A stretch of 39,928 nucleotides of DNA from JALHUB01 sp050010555 (lineage in GTDB: Bacteria; Chloroflexota; Dehalococcoidia; DSTF01; JALHUB01): NCBI GenBank assembly GCA_050010555.1, contig JBEKKV010000014.1:1-39928 (forward strand), in the 5' to 3' direction. How positions within the stretch are numbered: the stretch's first letter is position 1; each line of letters opens with the position of its first letter. The position numbers were made by a program, and so were the translations under genes. The notes under the pieces were generated by a model. The model did not search any database, was not told the DNA's origin, and saw only the letters and a program-made list of their open reading frames with translations. This document shows, in pieces, positions 7,751-14,812 of the stretch.

Positions 7751-8533
7751 TCATCGAACGGGTCGGCCGCGGCCGACCTTGCCCGCGAGAATATCCCGAA
7801 TTAGCGTCTCCGTCTCTTCGGAGGGCGAGGCCCCGATCTCGCGTCGAAGCGCGGCACGGAAGGTCTCATACTGTCGGTGGGCCTTCTGGCGACTACCCGC
7901 CTCGGCGTAGAGACGCATCATCAATCGATTGGCGTCCTCATTCAAAGGGTCAGCGTGGAGCAGACGTTCGAGACGTTCGGCCGCCAGCTCGAGTTTTCCC
8001 GCCGCCGCGTAAAGCTGGCTCAGTTCAATCAGCAGGTCATTGTGTAGATCGCGCAGCTCCCGGCGCAGGTCCTCGGTCCACTCCGCGTAGAGATCCTCCA
8101 CAAGCAAATCGCCCCCGTAAATGGCGATGGCTTCCTCATAGAGATCGAGTCTGTCTTGAGCGGAACGGGCCGCGCGCGCGCAAGAACGGAATTCGTCGAT
8201 GTCCAGGGAGATTTCAGGTGAGAGGACGACCATATCGTCGGCGACAGTGACCACCTGAGCTTCTACGCGTCGCGCGGCGAACTCGGCGCGCAGGTCAAAC
8301 AGGATCTTGCGGAGGTTCGCGGCTGCGGCCGACGGGTCCAGGCTGGCCCAAAAGGCATCGAGAACCTGTTCGCGGTGCAGAGCGCGGTCCCTCTGAACGG
8401 CCAGGAGCTTGAGTAACGCCTTGGCGTTCCGGTGGTGCCACGCCTGGTCGATGATCACGTGGTCTCCGGCGCGAACCTCGAAACGCCCCAGCAGAAACAT
8501 GCGCAGCCCTGCGTCGTCCGGTTTCGCGGTCAC
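7751..8533 (-). CDS. Stand-alone SARP-type transcriptional activator (OmpR-like wHTH plus BTAD)
   Basis: The 260-residue protein has residues about 10-105 as a winged-helix DNA-binding domain (FLLGRFEVRAGDHVI, then AKALLKLLAVQRDRALHREQ and DPSAAAANLRKILFDLR), the SARP/AfsR pattern. Residues about 115-250 form the bacterial transcriptional activation domain, with GGDLLVEDLYAEWTEDLR and TPR-like helices through AEAGSRQKAHRQYETFRAAL. No NB-ARC ATPase or sensor follows, so activity would be set by expression level. The start is GTG 8533 with AGGA 5 nt upstream. It is divergent from the 8727 gene, and the space between carries an 11-bp-phased heptamer array of the kind such proteins bind. Confidence 0.88.
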   Translation of the reverse strand: MTAKPDDAGLRMFLLGRFEVRAGDHVIIDQAWHHRNAKALLKLLAVQRDRALHREQVLDAFWASLDPSAAAANLRKILFDLRAEFAARRVEAQVVTVADDMVVLSPEISLDIDEFRSCARAARSAQDRLDLYEEAIAIYGGDLLVEDLYAEWTEDLRRELRDLHNDLLIELSQLYAAAGKLELAAERLERLLHADPLNEDANRLMMRLYAEAGSRQKAHRQYETFRAALRREIGASPSEETETLIRDILAGKVGRGRPVR

Positions 8534-8653
8534 GCTGTCCTGCCGTTCGGGTCGATTAGCACGGATTGATAACTAGGCCGCGTTGTACTTGTCCCCCTGA
8601 GAACTGAAGTACGAGTATCGTATGACAACGTCACAGAGAATTACAAGAACGAA

Positions 8654-8719
8654 AAGAACGTCAAAAGAACGCGCCCAGCACGGCTGCGGAACGTGTACGG
8701 AACGCCGGCCTCCTATAGT
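8654..8719 (+). promoter_or_regulatory. Five-heptamer, 11-bp-spaced SARP-type operator and -10 box
   Basis: Heptamers start at 8654 (AAGAACG), 8665 (AAGAACG), 8676 (CAGCACG), 8687 (CGGAACG) and 8698 (CGGAACG), each separated by exactly 4 bp. A -10 box TATAGT (8714-8719) follows the last heptamer after 9 bp, and there is no -35. SARP activators are known to bind heptad direct repeats in 11-bp register ending about 8 bp from the -10 box. A start near 8726 would make the 8727 ATG leaderless. The likely regulator is the adjacent SARP gene (inference). Confidence 0.65.
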
Positions 8720-8726
8720 GAAGTAT

Positions 8727-8924
8727 ATGAAAGTACTCACAGTTAAGGAAACAGCGGAAGTCCTGAAGGTCAAGCCGCAATGGGTGTACAGAATGATTCG
8801 TCGCGATGGCCTACCGTTCGTGCGCCTGGGCCGGCAGATCCGCATTGACGAGGATTCGCTCGACAGATGGGTGACTGAACACACCGTTCTGTGGAGTGAC
8901 GTCGATGGCGCAAAGGCCAATTGA
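8727..8924 (+). CDS. Small excisionase/MerR-like helix-turn-helix protein
   Basis: A 65-residue protein consisting of one DNA-binding domain: LTVKETAEVLKVKPQWVYRM, then RDGLPFVRLGRQIRIDEDSLDRWV, the HTH_17 (excisionase-type) pattern. Such proteins are excisionases or small regulators. No integrase or attachment site is seen nearby, so a regulatory role is more likely. The frame is open upstream to 8622, but the domain begins at this ATG and the heptamer array occupies the upstream DNA. No ribosome site precedes it, consistent with a leaderless mRNA starting near 8726. The next gene follows after 14 nt. Confidence 0.75.
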   Translation: MKVLTVKETAEVLKVKPQWVYRMIRRDGLPFVRLGRQIRIDEDSLDRWVTEHTVLWSDVDGAKAN

Positions 8925-8938
8925 GGAGGTGTTGAAGA

Positions 8939-9124
8939 ATGGTGCTGAAGGGATGTCAGCGATGCAGCGGAGACATGTTGGTCGAAGAGGACATAGGTTC
9001 GCATGTGGAAGAATTGGTGTGTCTCCAGTGCGGGCACCGCACGGCAGTCGCACCGAATGCTGAAGAATACACCAAATCGACGCTCTGGTTCATGTCACAG
9101 AGGCCATTAAGGGTCGCGGCTTAG
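8939..9124 (+). CDS. Small zinc-ribbon protein
   Basis: This 61-residue protein has two CxxC knuckles (Cys6/Cys9 and Cys28/Cys31: CQRC and CLQC) spaced by 18 residues, a typical zinc ribbon. The tail has no further motif. A strong GAGGAGGT ribosome site overlaps the end of the preceding HTH gene, so the two are cotranscribed. Function is unknown; partner binding or nucleic-acid binding is plausible. Confidence 0.7.
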   Translation: MVLKGCQRCSGDMLVEEDIGSHVEELVCLQCGHRTAVAPNAEEYTKSTLWFMSQRPLRVAA

Positions 9125-9229
9125 ACGCCGGTGACCGCAAAATAGCTTTCGATCAAGGAGGACGCGACCGACAACATCCGGCGCAGCCGAGGAGGCTGGC
9201 CAGCGCTCGGTCCGAGCAAGGAGGAAATG

Positions 9230-9715
9230 ATGACTATCCTGACACAAGATGAGGAGATGGCAGGTGGGAGCGGACGGCGAACGGCCGTCGCAGACCGCCC
9301 GATCGTCAGGGACGATAGCATAGTCGAAGAGCAGGTCGTGCGCTCGCCGACCGGCGGTTGGAACCTGGCACGCGGCTGGGGTCACAGCCTGGGCGACGTG
9401 GTTATGGTCGCCCTGGCAGTAGTGGAGGCGGTGCTGGCCTTCCGGCTGGTGTTTCTTCTGGCCACAGCCAATTCTCACAACGGCTTCGTGAGCTTCATCT
9501 ACGGCATCAGCAAGCCACTCGCCGCGCCGTTTCAAGGGATCGTCGCTAACAGCGGCAATCTCCAATTCGCGGCGCCTATCGCAATGGGCGTGTACGCGGT
9601 CGCTGCGCTGCTGCTGATTGCTGTTCTGTCTGCGACTACGGCCGGTCCCTCCTCGGCAGGCGGGGAGAAAGTCGTTACCAGCCGCACGCGACGGAGCGAG
9701 CGAGGTATTCGATAA
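9230..9715 (+). CDS. YggT-like membrane protein
   Basis: The protein of 161 residues has a polar N-terminus of about 50 residues and hydrophobic segments near residues 55-85 and 115-140. The stretch VVEAVLAFRLVFLLATANSHNGFVSFIYGISKPLAAPFQGI resembles the YggT family (FV.F.Y..S.PL..PF). YggT proteins are small integral membrane proteins of poorly known function, linked to osmotic tolerance and division. The start is ATG 9230 rather than 9227 because AAGGAGG ends only 2 nt before the latter. It lies 105 nt after the zinc-ribbon gene, in the same direction. Confidence 0.72.
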   Translation: MTILTQDEEMAGGSGRRTAVADRPIVRDDSIVEEQVVRSPTGGWNLARGWGHSLGDVVMVALAVVEAVLAFRLVFLLATANSHNGFVSFIYGISKPLAAPFQGIVANSGNLQFAAPIAMGVYAVAALLLIAVLSATTAGPSSAGGEKVVTSRTRRSERGIR

Positions 9716-9770
9716 GTTGACGCATGGTTGGAGTTGTGAAGGTCGAGGCTAAGCATGAACCTATACTACG

Positions 9771-9899
9771 GTGAATACCTGTCCGATGTGCTGTAGTGAC
9801 CTGGAGGATGTCGCCTACGACATGGAGCGCAAGGCAGCACCCCGGGTGTCCTGTCCATTAAGAAGGTTAAGTCAAACAGAAAGGAAATTAGCGCCATGA
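9771..9899 (+). CDS. Possible 42-residue Cys-rich mini-protein
   Basis: From GTG 9771 the frame reads VNTCPMCCSDLEDVAYDM and continues to a TGA that overlaps the ATG of the next small gene (ATGA). CPMC plus a third and fourth Cys suggests a zinc knuckle. There is no ribosome site before the GTG, so this may be chance. It is listed because its stop is exactly coupled to the next start. Confidence 0.28.
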   Translation: MNTCPMCCSDLEDVAYDMERKAAPRVSCPLRRLSQTERKLAP

Positions 9900-10048
9900 T
9901 CGGCTTATTGTTAGCGTGCCTGGTGCTCTTCTTTCTCTTCGCGGTTCTGGGATTCGCGGTGTCTCCACTGTTCTTCTTCCTCGTGGTCGTCGTCTTGATC
10001 CTGTCAATGGGATGGGGTGGCTACAGCTACAGAGGCCAGCGGCGCTAG
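9896..10048 (+). CDS. 50-residue small membrane protein
   Basis: MIGLLLACLVLFFLFAVLGF begins a protein with two hydrophobic stretches (residues 2-22 and 25-38), then a Gly/Tyr/Arg tail ending YRGQRR. AAAGGAAA lies 8-12 nt before the ATG. No family is recognised. Short proteins of this kind are often stress-induced envelope components. It is cotranscribed in orientation with the YggT-like gene upstream and the tiny gene downstream. Confidence 0.55.
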   Translation: MIGLLLACLVLFFLFAVLGFAVSPLFFFLVVVVLILSMGWGGYSYRGQRR

Positions 10049-10142
10049 TGGCGAATGACCGAAGGCGGAACTTACAGGCGCCAGCGCGAAGGTGAAGCTT
10101 GGAGTCGACGTATATACGAAAGGTAAAGTGGAGGTGACTGAA

Positions 10143-10226
10143 ATGTTCAACAACATGTGGGCACTGCTAGTCGTTGGATTCGTCGTCCTCGTCCTCTTGG
10201 GCGTAGTAGGTGTCACAGTTCGATGA
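10143..10226 (+). CDS. 27-residue single-span mini membrane protein
   Basis: The ORF MFNNMWALLVVGFVVLVLLG... is a single transmembrane helix with a short polar N-terminus and a terminal Arg. A textbook GGAGGTGA ribosome site sits about 6 nt before the ATG, which is the main evidence for a real gene. Function unknown. The DNA between it and the tRNA (10227-10349) shows nothing else. Confidence 0.5.
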   Translation: MFNNMWALLVVGFVVLVLLGVVGVTVR

Positions 10227-10349
10227 CGTAGGCACCGGAGCGCACCGAGCCAGCGGCTGGAAGGGATGTTTAGCTTCGCAGTTTGGTGGTTTGCAAATGC
10301 GGGAAGCAGTAGCAATAAGGCGGCCGCTGCAGAGGGCGAATCTAGAATC

Positions 10350-10427
10350 TGGTCGGGGTGGACAGATTCGAACTGTCGACCTCTTGGTCCCAAACCAAGC
10401 GCTCTAACCTGACTGAGCTACACCCCG
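10350..10427 (-). tRNA. tRNA-Pro (anticodon TGG)
   Basis: On the minus strand the acceptor stem CGGGGTG/CACCCCG, the D arm with GCTC/GAGC, the anticodon stem CTTGG/CCAAG with loop TTTGGGA, and the T arm GACAG-TTCGAAT-CTGTC all fold. A73 and an encoded CCA end are present at 10350-10353. C1-G72 is typical of proline tRNA. Confidence 0.97.
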
Positions 10428-10473
10428 ACGGAGAAAGCATCCGCATTATAAGTCGGCAGAAGGGACGCGGTCA

Positions 10474-11400
10474 CTAGGAGCGGCGAGCGGCGCCGATGAG
10501 GTCGCGGAGGTCCGCGACAGCGGCGTCGGCGAGGAAGCGCTCAATGCCTTCCAGCACGTCGATGGGAGCGTTCGGGTTGGAGAAGGTCGCCGTTCCCACC
10601 TGTACCGCCGTCGCGCCTGCCATGATGAACTCGATTGCGTCCTCGCCGCTGCGGATGCCGCCGCAACCGACGATCGGCACGTCGACGGCGCCGGCGACCT
10701 GGTAGACGGCGCGCAACGCCACGGGCTTGATCGCCGGGCCGGAGAGGCCGCCGAAGACGGTCGAAAGCACGGGCCGCCGGGCACGAACGTCGATGACCAT
10801 TGCCTGGACGGTGTTGATGAGGCAGAGGCCGTCGGCGCCGGCGTCGACGACCGCTTTCGCGATAGCGACGATGTCGGTGACGTTGGGCGTGAGCTTCACG
10901 ATCACCGGCAGGGCCGTCGCGCGGACGACGGCGTTGGTGACCGCGGCCGCCTGCTTGGCGTCCTGCCCGAAGAGCATGCCGCCGACGGTGACGTTCGGGC
11001 AACTGATGTTCGCTTCGATGCCGCTGACGCCGGGTACGCCGTCGAGGCGGGAAGCGAGCTCACGGAACTCCTCGACGGCCTCGCCGGCGATGTTGACGAC
11101 GACGGGCACCTGCCAGGTCGCCCAGACCGGCGCGACGTCGCGGATGAGCGCTTCGACGCCGACGTTCTGGAGGCCGATGGTGTTGAGCATGCCGGAAGGC
11201 GTTTCGGCGGTGCGCGGCTGCGGGTTGCCGGCGCGGGGTCGCAGCGTCGTGCCCTTGCTGACGATGGCGCCGAGTCGATTGACGTCGAAGATGCGGGCCG
11301 CTTCCAGGCCGTTGCTGAGCGTACCGGAAGCGGTCATGACGGGACTGCGTAAGAGCAGTCCGGGTTTACGTCTCGGGGCGAGGTCGACGGCGAGGTTCAA
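10474..11400 (-). CDS. pyrD: Dihydroorotate dehydrogenase, class 1B catalytic subunit
   Basis: This 308-residue TIM-barrel flavoprotein oxidises dihydroorotate to orotate. Class 1 features are seen: TASGTLSNG at the N-terminus, SKGTTLRPRAGNPQPR, catalytic Cys134 in NISCPN, KLTPNVTDI, and the FMN-phosphate region GCGGIRSGEDAIEF. Class 1B enzymes pass electrons to PyrK and NAD+, and a pyrK is present at 15036-15797. The start is TTG at 11398-11400, supported by AAGGAG 5 nt upstream; there is no ATG alternative nearby. It has its own promoter (11430-11459) and is not in the PyrR-attenuated operon. tRNA-Pro follows 46 nt downstream. Confidence 0.93.
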   Translation of the reverse strand: MNLAVDLAPRRKPGLLLRSPVMTASGTLSNGLEAARIFDVNRLGAIVSKGTTLRPRAGNPQPRTAETPSGMLNTIGLQNVGVEALIRDVAPVWATWQVPVVVNIAGEAVEEFRELASRLDGVPGVSGIEANISCPNVTVGGMLFGQDAKQAAAVTNAVVRATALPVIVKLTPNVTDIVAIAKAVVDAGADGLCLINTVQAMVIDVRARRPVLSTVFGGLSGPAIKPVALRAVYQVAGAVDVPIVGCGGIRSGEDAIEFIMAGATAVQVGTATFSNPNAPIDVLEGIERFLADAAVADLRDLIGAARRS

Positions 11401-11429
11401 CGCTTCTCCTTCGCTGGCGAGTCGTGCAG

Positions 11430-11459
11430 ATTATATCGGCTGGCGGCGAAGCGTGTCGA
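11430..11459 (-). promoter_or_regulatory. Promoter of pyrD
   Basis: Minus-strand TCGACA (11454-11459), an 18-bp spacer and a perfect TATAAT (11430-11435) lie 30 nt before the pyrD TTG start. The resulting leader is only about 20 nt, so there is no room for a PyrR attenuator. Confidence 0.7.
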
Positions 11460-11469
11460 GGCACGAAGA

Positions 11470-11497
11470 GAGGCGGCCCGGTTTCGCGGACCGCCTC
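11470..11497 (-). terminator. Hairpin terminator after the 11520-11840 gene
   Basis: An 11-bp stem with one U-G pair (GAGGCGG.. / ..CCGCCTC) and a 6-nt loop, followed on the minus strand by TCTTCG. The T-tract is poor, so efficiency is uncertain. Confidence 0.5.
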
Positions 11498-11519
11498 CTG
11501 TCGCCGTGCGATTGAAAGG

Positions 11520-11840
11520 CTAGTAGTCGCCTTCCGTTCCCGGGGATGCCTCTCCGGTGCCGTCGCCGTCCGGCTTCACAAGCTCAGTGACGGGCTTCTT
11601 CCAGCCGGCCTGCGGCAGAGCGTCCGCGGAGTCTCCTTCGTAGATGAAGTCGGACACGTAGTTGGCGAAGACGCGCCGCGCGCCGCAGATCTTGCAGGAG
11701 GCGGCGCTTATGGCGCCTGCCGGGCTATCGATAAGCCAGTGGTGGACACAGTCGGGGTCTCCACCGATAATCTGGACCGGTTCTTTGATGGCCGGTTCCG
11801 GATGATGGAATCTGTCCCTGGTTGCCGTTGCTCGTTTCAT
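11520..11840 (-). CDS. Small Cys/His protein of unknown function
   Basis: The 106-residue protein has a possible metal site formed by PDCVHHWLID, SCKICG (CxxC) and nearby residues, followed by ARRVFANY and an acidic low-complexity tail ending GTEGDY. I do not recognise a named family; the layout resembles a short treble-clef or zinc-binding protein. GAGGAGGTG sits 8 nt before the ATG, an excellent ribosome site, and a TTGACA promoter lies at 11868-11897, so expression is likely strong. It stands alone between pyrD and mrp. Confidence 0.68.
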   Translation of the reverse strand: MKRATATRDRFHHPEPAIKEPVQIIGGDPDCVHHWLIDSPAGAISAASCKICGARRVFANYVSDFIYEGDSADALPQAGWKKPVTELVKPDGDGTGEASPGTEGDY

Positions 11841-11867
11841 TGCCTACACCTCCTCAGGCATCAAAGT

Positions 11868-11897
11868 AGATTAGCATCCGATTTGGCTGCCTGTCAA
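11868..11897 (-). promoter_or_regulatory. Promoter of the small Cys/His gene
   Basis: Minus-strand TTGACA (11892-11897), 18 bp, then TAATCT (11868-11873). The block GCTTGACAGGCAGCCAAA is 17/18 identical to the promoter at 2917-2945. Confidence 0.55.
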
Positions 11898-11978
11898 GCA
11901 ATGAAGCAAAAGAACTGTACCAAGTGTGTTAAGTGGGTGTTAAATGGAGAGAATTACGAGCGGAAAGGCATGAAGGGC

Positions 11979-11984
11979 TATAAT
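11979..11984 (+). promoter_or_regulatory. -10 box upstream of mrp
   Basis: A perfect TATAAT lies 31 nt before the mrp ATG; no convincing -35 is found at 16-18 bp. The stretch around it (11900-12000) is AT-rich compared with the flanks. Confidence 0.45.
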
Positions 11985-12015
11985 TACAGCACATTCTCCG
12001 CGAAAGGCCAACGTG

Positions 12016-13089
12016 ATGACTGAAGAGAAACCGACCGAGCAGGCGATTATCGACGCGCTGCGCCGGGTTAAGGACCCGGAGCTGAACCGCGATCTCGTGT
12101 CGCTAAACATGGTGCACGACGTCGAGGTGAAGGACGGCGATGTGTCGTTGCGCATCGTCCTGACGACGCCGGCCTGCCCCCTGCGCGACGCGATCGAGGC
12201 GGACGTGAAGGAGGCGCTGAGGGCGGTGCCGGGCGTCAAGTCGGTGAAGGTGGCGATGGACTCCGACGTTCGCGCTTTCGCCGGCAGGAGCGGCCCGCAA
12301 GCGATACCGGGAGTGCGCAACGTTATCGCTGTCGCCAGCAACAAGGGCGGCGTCGGCAAGACGACCGTCGCCGTGAACCTGGCGGTCGCGCTGGCGAAGG
12401 CGGGCGCCCGCGTCGGGCTGCTGGACGCCGACGTGACGGGCCCGAACGTGCCGCTGATGATGGGGCTCCCTTCGGGGTTCCTCGCCGAGTCCGGCCAGCC
12501 GCTTGTCCCCATCGACCGGTATGGCGTGAAAGTCTGCTCGCTGGGGTTCATCCTGCCCAAAGCCGCGGCCGTCGTCTGGCGAGGGCCGCTAATAGACAAG
12601 GCGATACGGGAGCTGCTGCACGAGCTCGACTGGGGTGAGCTGGACTACCTGCTGGTGGACCTGCCGCCGGGCACGAGCGACGCGTCGCTGGGCGTGGCGC
12701 AGGCGGTGCCCCTGGCGGGCGTGATTATCGTCACGACGCCGCAGGAGGTGTCGCTGGAGGACGCGAGCAAGGCAGTGACGATGTTCAGCCGCGTCGACGC
12801 GCCGATCCTCGGGGTCATCGAGAACATGAGCTACTTCGTCTGCGCGCACTGTGGCGAACGCACCGACATCTTCGGGCACGGCGGCGGCCGGACGATTGCG
12901 GACGAGCTGGGGCTGGAGTTCCTGGGCGAGATACCGATCGACCTGGAGACGCGGACGGCGGCGGACGGTGGCCTGCCGATTGTGGACTCGGCGCCCGATT
13001 CGGCGGCGGCGAAGGTGTTCACGGAGCTGGCGGAGAAGGTTGCCGCGCGCTGCGCCGTCGCGCAATACGCGGAGGAGTCGAAGAGCTAG
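12016..13089 (+). CDS. mrp: Mrp/ApbC-type Fe-S cluster carrier ATPase with MIP18 domain
   Basis: About 357 residues. Residues 8-85 are a MIP18/DUF59 domain (DPELNRDLVSLNMV, TTPACPLRDAIEADV). Residues 102-350 are the P-loop ATPase: deviant Walker A with SNKGGVGKTTVAVNLA, LDADVTGPNVPLMMG, DLPPGTSDASL, and the CxxC pair in FVCAHCGERTDIFG that holds a bridging 4Fe-4S cluster in the dimer. It delivers Fe-S clusters to apoproteins in the cytoplasm. ATG 12016 is preferred over GTG 12013 because AAAGG is 8 nt before it. Its last 4 nt overlap the end of the convergent methyltransferase gene. Confidence 0.93.
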   Translation: MTEEKPTEQAIIDALRRVKDPELNRDLVSLNMVHDVEVKDGDVSLRIVLTTPACPLRDAIEADVKEALRAVPGVKSVKVAMDSDVRAFAGRSGPQAIPGVRNVIAVASNKGGVGKTTVAVNLAVALAKAGARVGLLDADVTGPNVPLMMGLPSGFLAESGQPLVPIDRYGVKVCSLGFILPKAAAVVWRGPLIDKAIRELLHELDWGELDYLLVDLPPGTSDASLGVAQAVPLAGVIIVTTPQEVSLEDASKAVTMFSRVDAPILGVIENMSYFVCAHCGERTDIFGHGGGRTIADELGLEFLGEIPIDLETRTAADGGLPIVDSAPDSAAAKVFTELAEKVAARCAVAQYAEESKS

Positions 13090-13868
13090 GACTTCTCCAC
13101 TTCTTCCAACCGTCGTCTCGCGGCTTCGACGTACTGCGATTCGCTTTCGATGAGTAGCCAGCGGCGGCCGTGCTTCCGCGCCGCGACCGCCAGTGTGCCG
13201 GTACCACCGAACGGGTCGAGCAGCAGCTCATCGGGTCGCGTCGCCACTAGGACGAGCCGCTCGACCAGCGCCAGCGGCTTCTGGGAGGGATGCCCCCCGT
13301 TTCGGCGCTCGCTCTTCGGCGTTACGGCGAACTCCCACAGGTTGCGCATCTGGCGGCCGCCGGCCATCTCCTTCGCGTCCCAGTAGTTGAACGTCCACTT
13401 CTTCGCGCGGTCCGGCGTTTCGTTCACCGCCCAGATCATCTGCTCGGTGCTCTCGGTTAGCGTGCGCGCGGTGATGTTCGGTTGGGCGTTCGGCTTGAAC
13501 CAGACGATGGAGTTGAGGATGCGTCGGTTGAGGACGCTCTGGAGGATGAACCCGAGCTGGTAGATGTTGTGGAACGTGCCGAAGACGAGGATGTTGCCGT
13601 TCGGCTTGACTAGTCGACAGACCTCCGACAGCCAGCGGACGTTGAACTGAAAGAAGTCGTCGTGGCTGAAGCGGTCCCAAGTCTCCTGCATCGTGACGTG
13701 CGACGAGAACGCCCAGCCGAGACCCTTCTTGCCGCGCCGCCCGCTGCCGGACGCGATGCCGAACGGCGGGTCCGCGATGCAGTGGTCGACGCAGCCGTCC
13801 GGCCACGCCGCCATCACGTCAAGGCAGTCGCCTTCAAGGATTGTGTTGGGTATGGGAACGCTCTTCAT
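13086..13868 (-). CDS. Beta-class site-specific DNA methyltransferase (N4-cytosine or N6-adenine)
   Basis: The 260-residue enzyme has the catalytic motif IV as DPPF (residues 33-36) ahead of motif I, DPFGGTGT (218-225), the beta-class order. HPSQKPLALVERLV (193-206) is the usual helix before motif I. A central stretch (residues 85-180) with WFKPNAQPNITARTLTESTE belongs to the target-recognition part. It transfers methyl from S-adenosylmethionine to DNA. No restriction endonuclease follows; instead the gene begins inside the stop of the TIR gene (TAATG, 1-nt overlap), so the two are translationally coupled. The target sequence cannot be predicted. Confidence 0.9.
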   Translation of the reverse strand: MKSVPIPNTILEGDCLDVMAAWPDGCVDHCIADPPFGIASGSGRRGKKGLGWAFSSHVTMQETWDRFSHDDFFQFNVRWLSEVCRLVKPNGNILVFGTFHNIYQLGFILQSVLNRRILNSIVWFKPNAQPNITARTLTESTEQMIWAVNETPDRAKKWTFNYWDAKEMAGGRQMRNLWEFAVTPKSERRNGGHPSQKPLALVERLVLVATRPDELLLDPFGGTGTLAVAARKHGRRWLLIESESQYVEAARRRLEEVEKS

Positions 13869-14755
13869 TAGCTTCTGAACGGGTTGAGTTCGAGACCGTA
13901 GATTGCGTCGATGAGCTCGGCGAACTTGTTCTCGAAGGTTTGGGGATCGTGATCAGAGAAATCAACGTGGCGCAACGGTTTGAGGAGTTCGGGCACGTTG
14001 CATTTCTCGTACAAGATAGGGATGACTTTGTAGCCTTCTTGAATGCGCTTGGTAACTGCAGTTTCCATCTCGGCGGTGGCCCACTGGCCCAGAGTGAAGT
14101 CGTTGCTCAGGACGATGATGCAGGCAATCGAGCGGCCAAAAGCCTCCTCGATCTTTCCCGGTATCGAATCCCCGGCTTTCACGTCCCACTTGTCAAAGAA
14201 GGGCACGGGGCCTTCCTGGCCAAGCCTGCGAGCTAGGGCTTCCGCGAAGTCTTGCTTGCTAACACGATAGCTGACTAGCACCTCCGCGGGTGCGCCGGTG
14301 GCTGAGGCAGTGCCCAGTCGTTGGGCTAGGTGCTCCCAGGACAGCTTCTCGAAAGTGCCTCGCACGCTGTCAAACAACCTTCGCTGACCGTCGGTTAGAT
14401 CGCGGAGGGGCACAGAGCCTATAGCCCACAGCTCGGGTCCAGCAAGTCTACCGGAAAGAAGATTCTGCTCGGCATGGTAACGTACCACGTTCAACTGCGC
14501 TGACAGCGCTCCGGTCTTGCCCTGAAATTCGAATTTCCTCTGCCCAATCCGTGCTGTCGCCAGCTCGATGATCCTTTCCAGCCTTTGCCGCAAGCTGCGC
14601 TCCATCTTCTCTGGCGAAACGGAAAAACTGGCACGAAGCTCATGCATTCCCGCTCGTGCTGACTGTGGGACATAAGTGATTTCACACGAGGATAGTTTGC
14701 CGTCCTGTAGATCAAGCTCAAAGTCGACGAATAGGGCCTTGATGCGCTCGACCAT
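13868..14755 (-). CDS. TIR-domain protein coupled to the methyltransferase
   Basis: This protein of 295 residues has an N-terminal region (1-150) that I cannot assign, predicted mixed with a helical part (PEKMERSLRQRLERIIELAT). Residues about 157-288 form a TIR domain: EVLVSYRVSKQDFAEALARR, PVPFFDKWDVKAGDSIPGKI, ACIIVLSNDF, then QWATAEMETAV with Glu229 in the place of the catalytic glutamate of NAD-cleaving TIRs. Bacterial TIR effectors typically deplete NAD+ or make signals in anti-phage defence. GGAGGA lies about 13 nt before the ATG, a long spacing. The pair reads as a modification enzyme plus toxic effector; this pairing is an inference from coupling. Confidence 0.82.
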   Translation of the reverse strand: MVERIKALFVDFELDLQDGKLSSCEITYVPQSARAGMHELRASFSVSPEKMERSLRQRLERIIELATARIGQRKFEFQGKTGALSAQLNVVRYHAEQNLLSGRLAGPELWAIGSVPLRDLTDGQRRLFDSVRGTFEKLSWEHLAQRLGTASATGAPAEVLVSYRVSKQDFAEALARRLGQEGPVPFFDKWDVKAGDSIPGKIEEAFGRSIACIIVLSNDFTLGQWATAEMETAVTKRIQEGYKVIPILYEKCNVPELLKPLRHVDFSDHDPQTFENKFAELIDAIYGLELNPFRS

Positions 14756-14812
14756 GTTGCGAAGCCGTCCTCCAGCACGCCGAGAATTGCGTGCGGTGAT
14801 CTCTCCGTCTGG

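Noticed and set aside
8622..8924. Long form of the HTH gene from 8622
   Set aside because: The extra N-terminus would be translated across the heptamer array and has no domain similarity or ribosome site.
8727..8924. Excisionase of a prophage or integrative element
   Set aside because: No integrase, phage genes or attachment-site duplication is seen at tRNA-Pro or elsewhere in the window.
10350..10427. Integration site duplication at tRNA-Pro
   Set aside because: No second copy of the tRNA 3' end is visible in the window.
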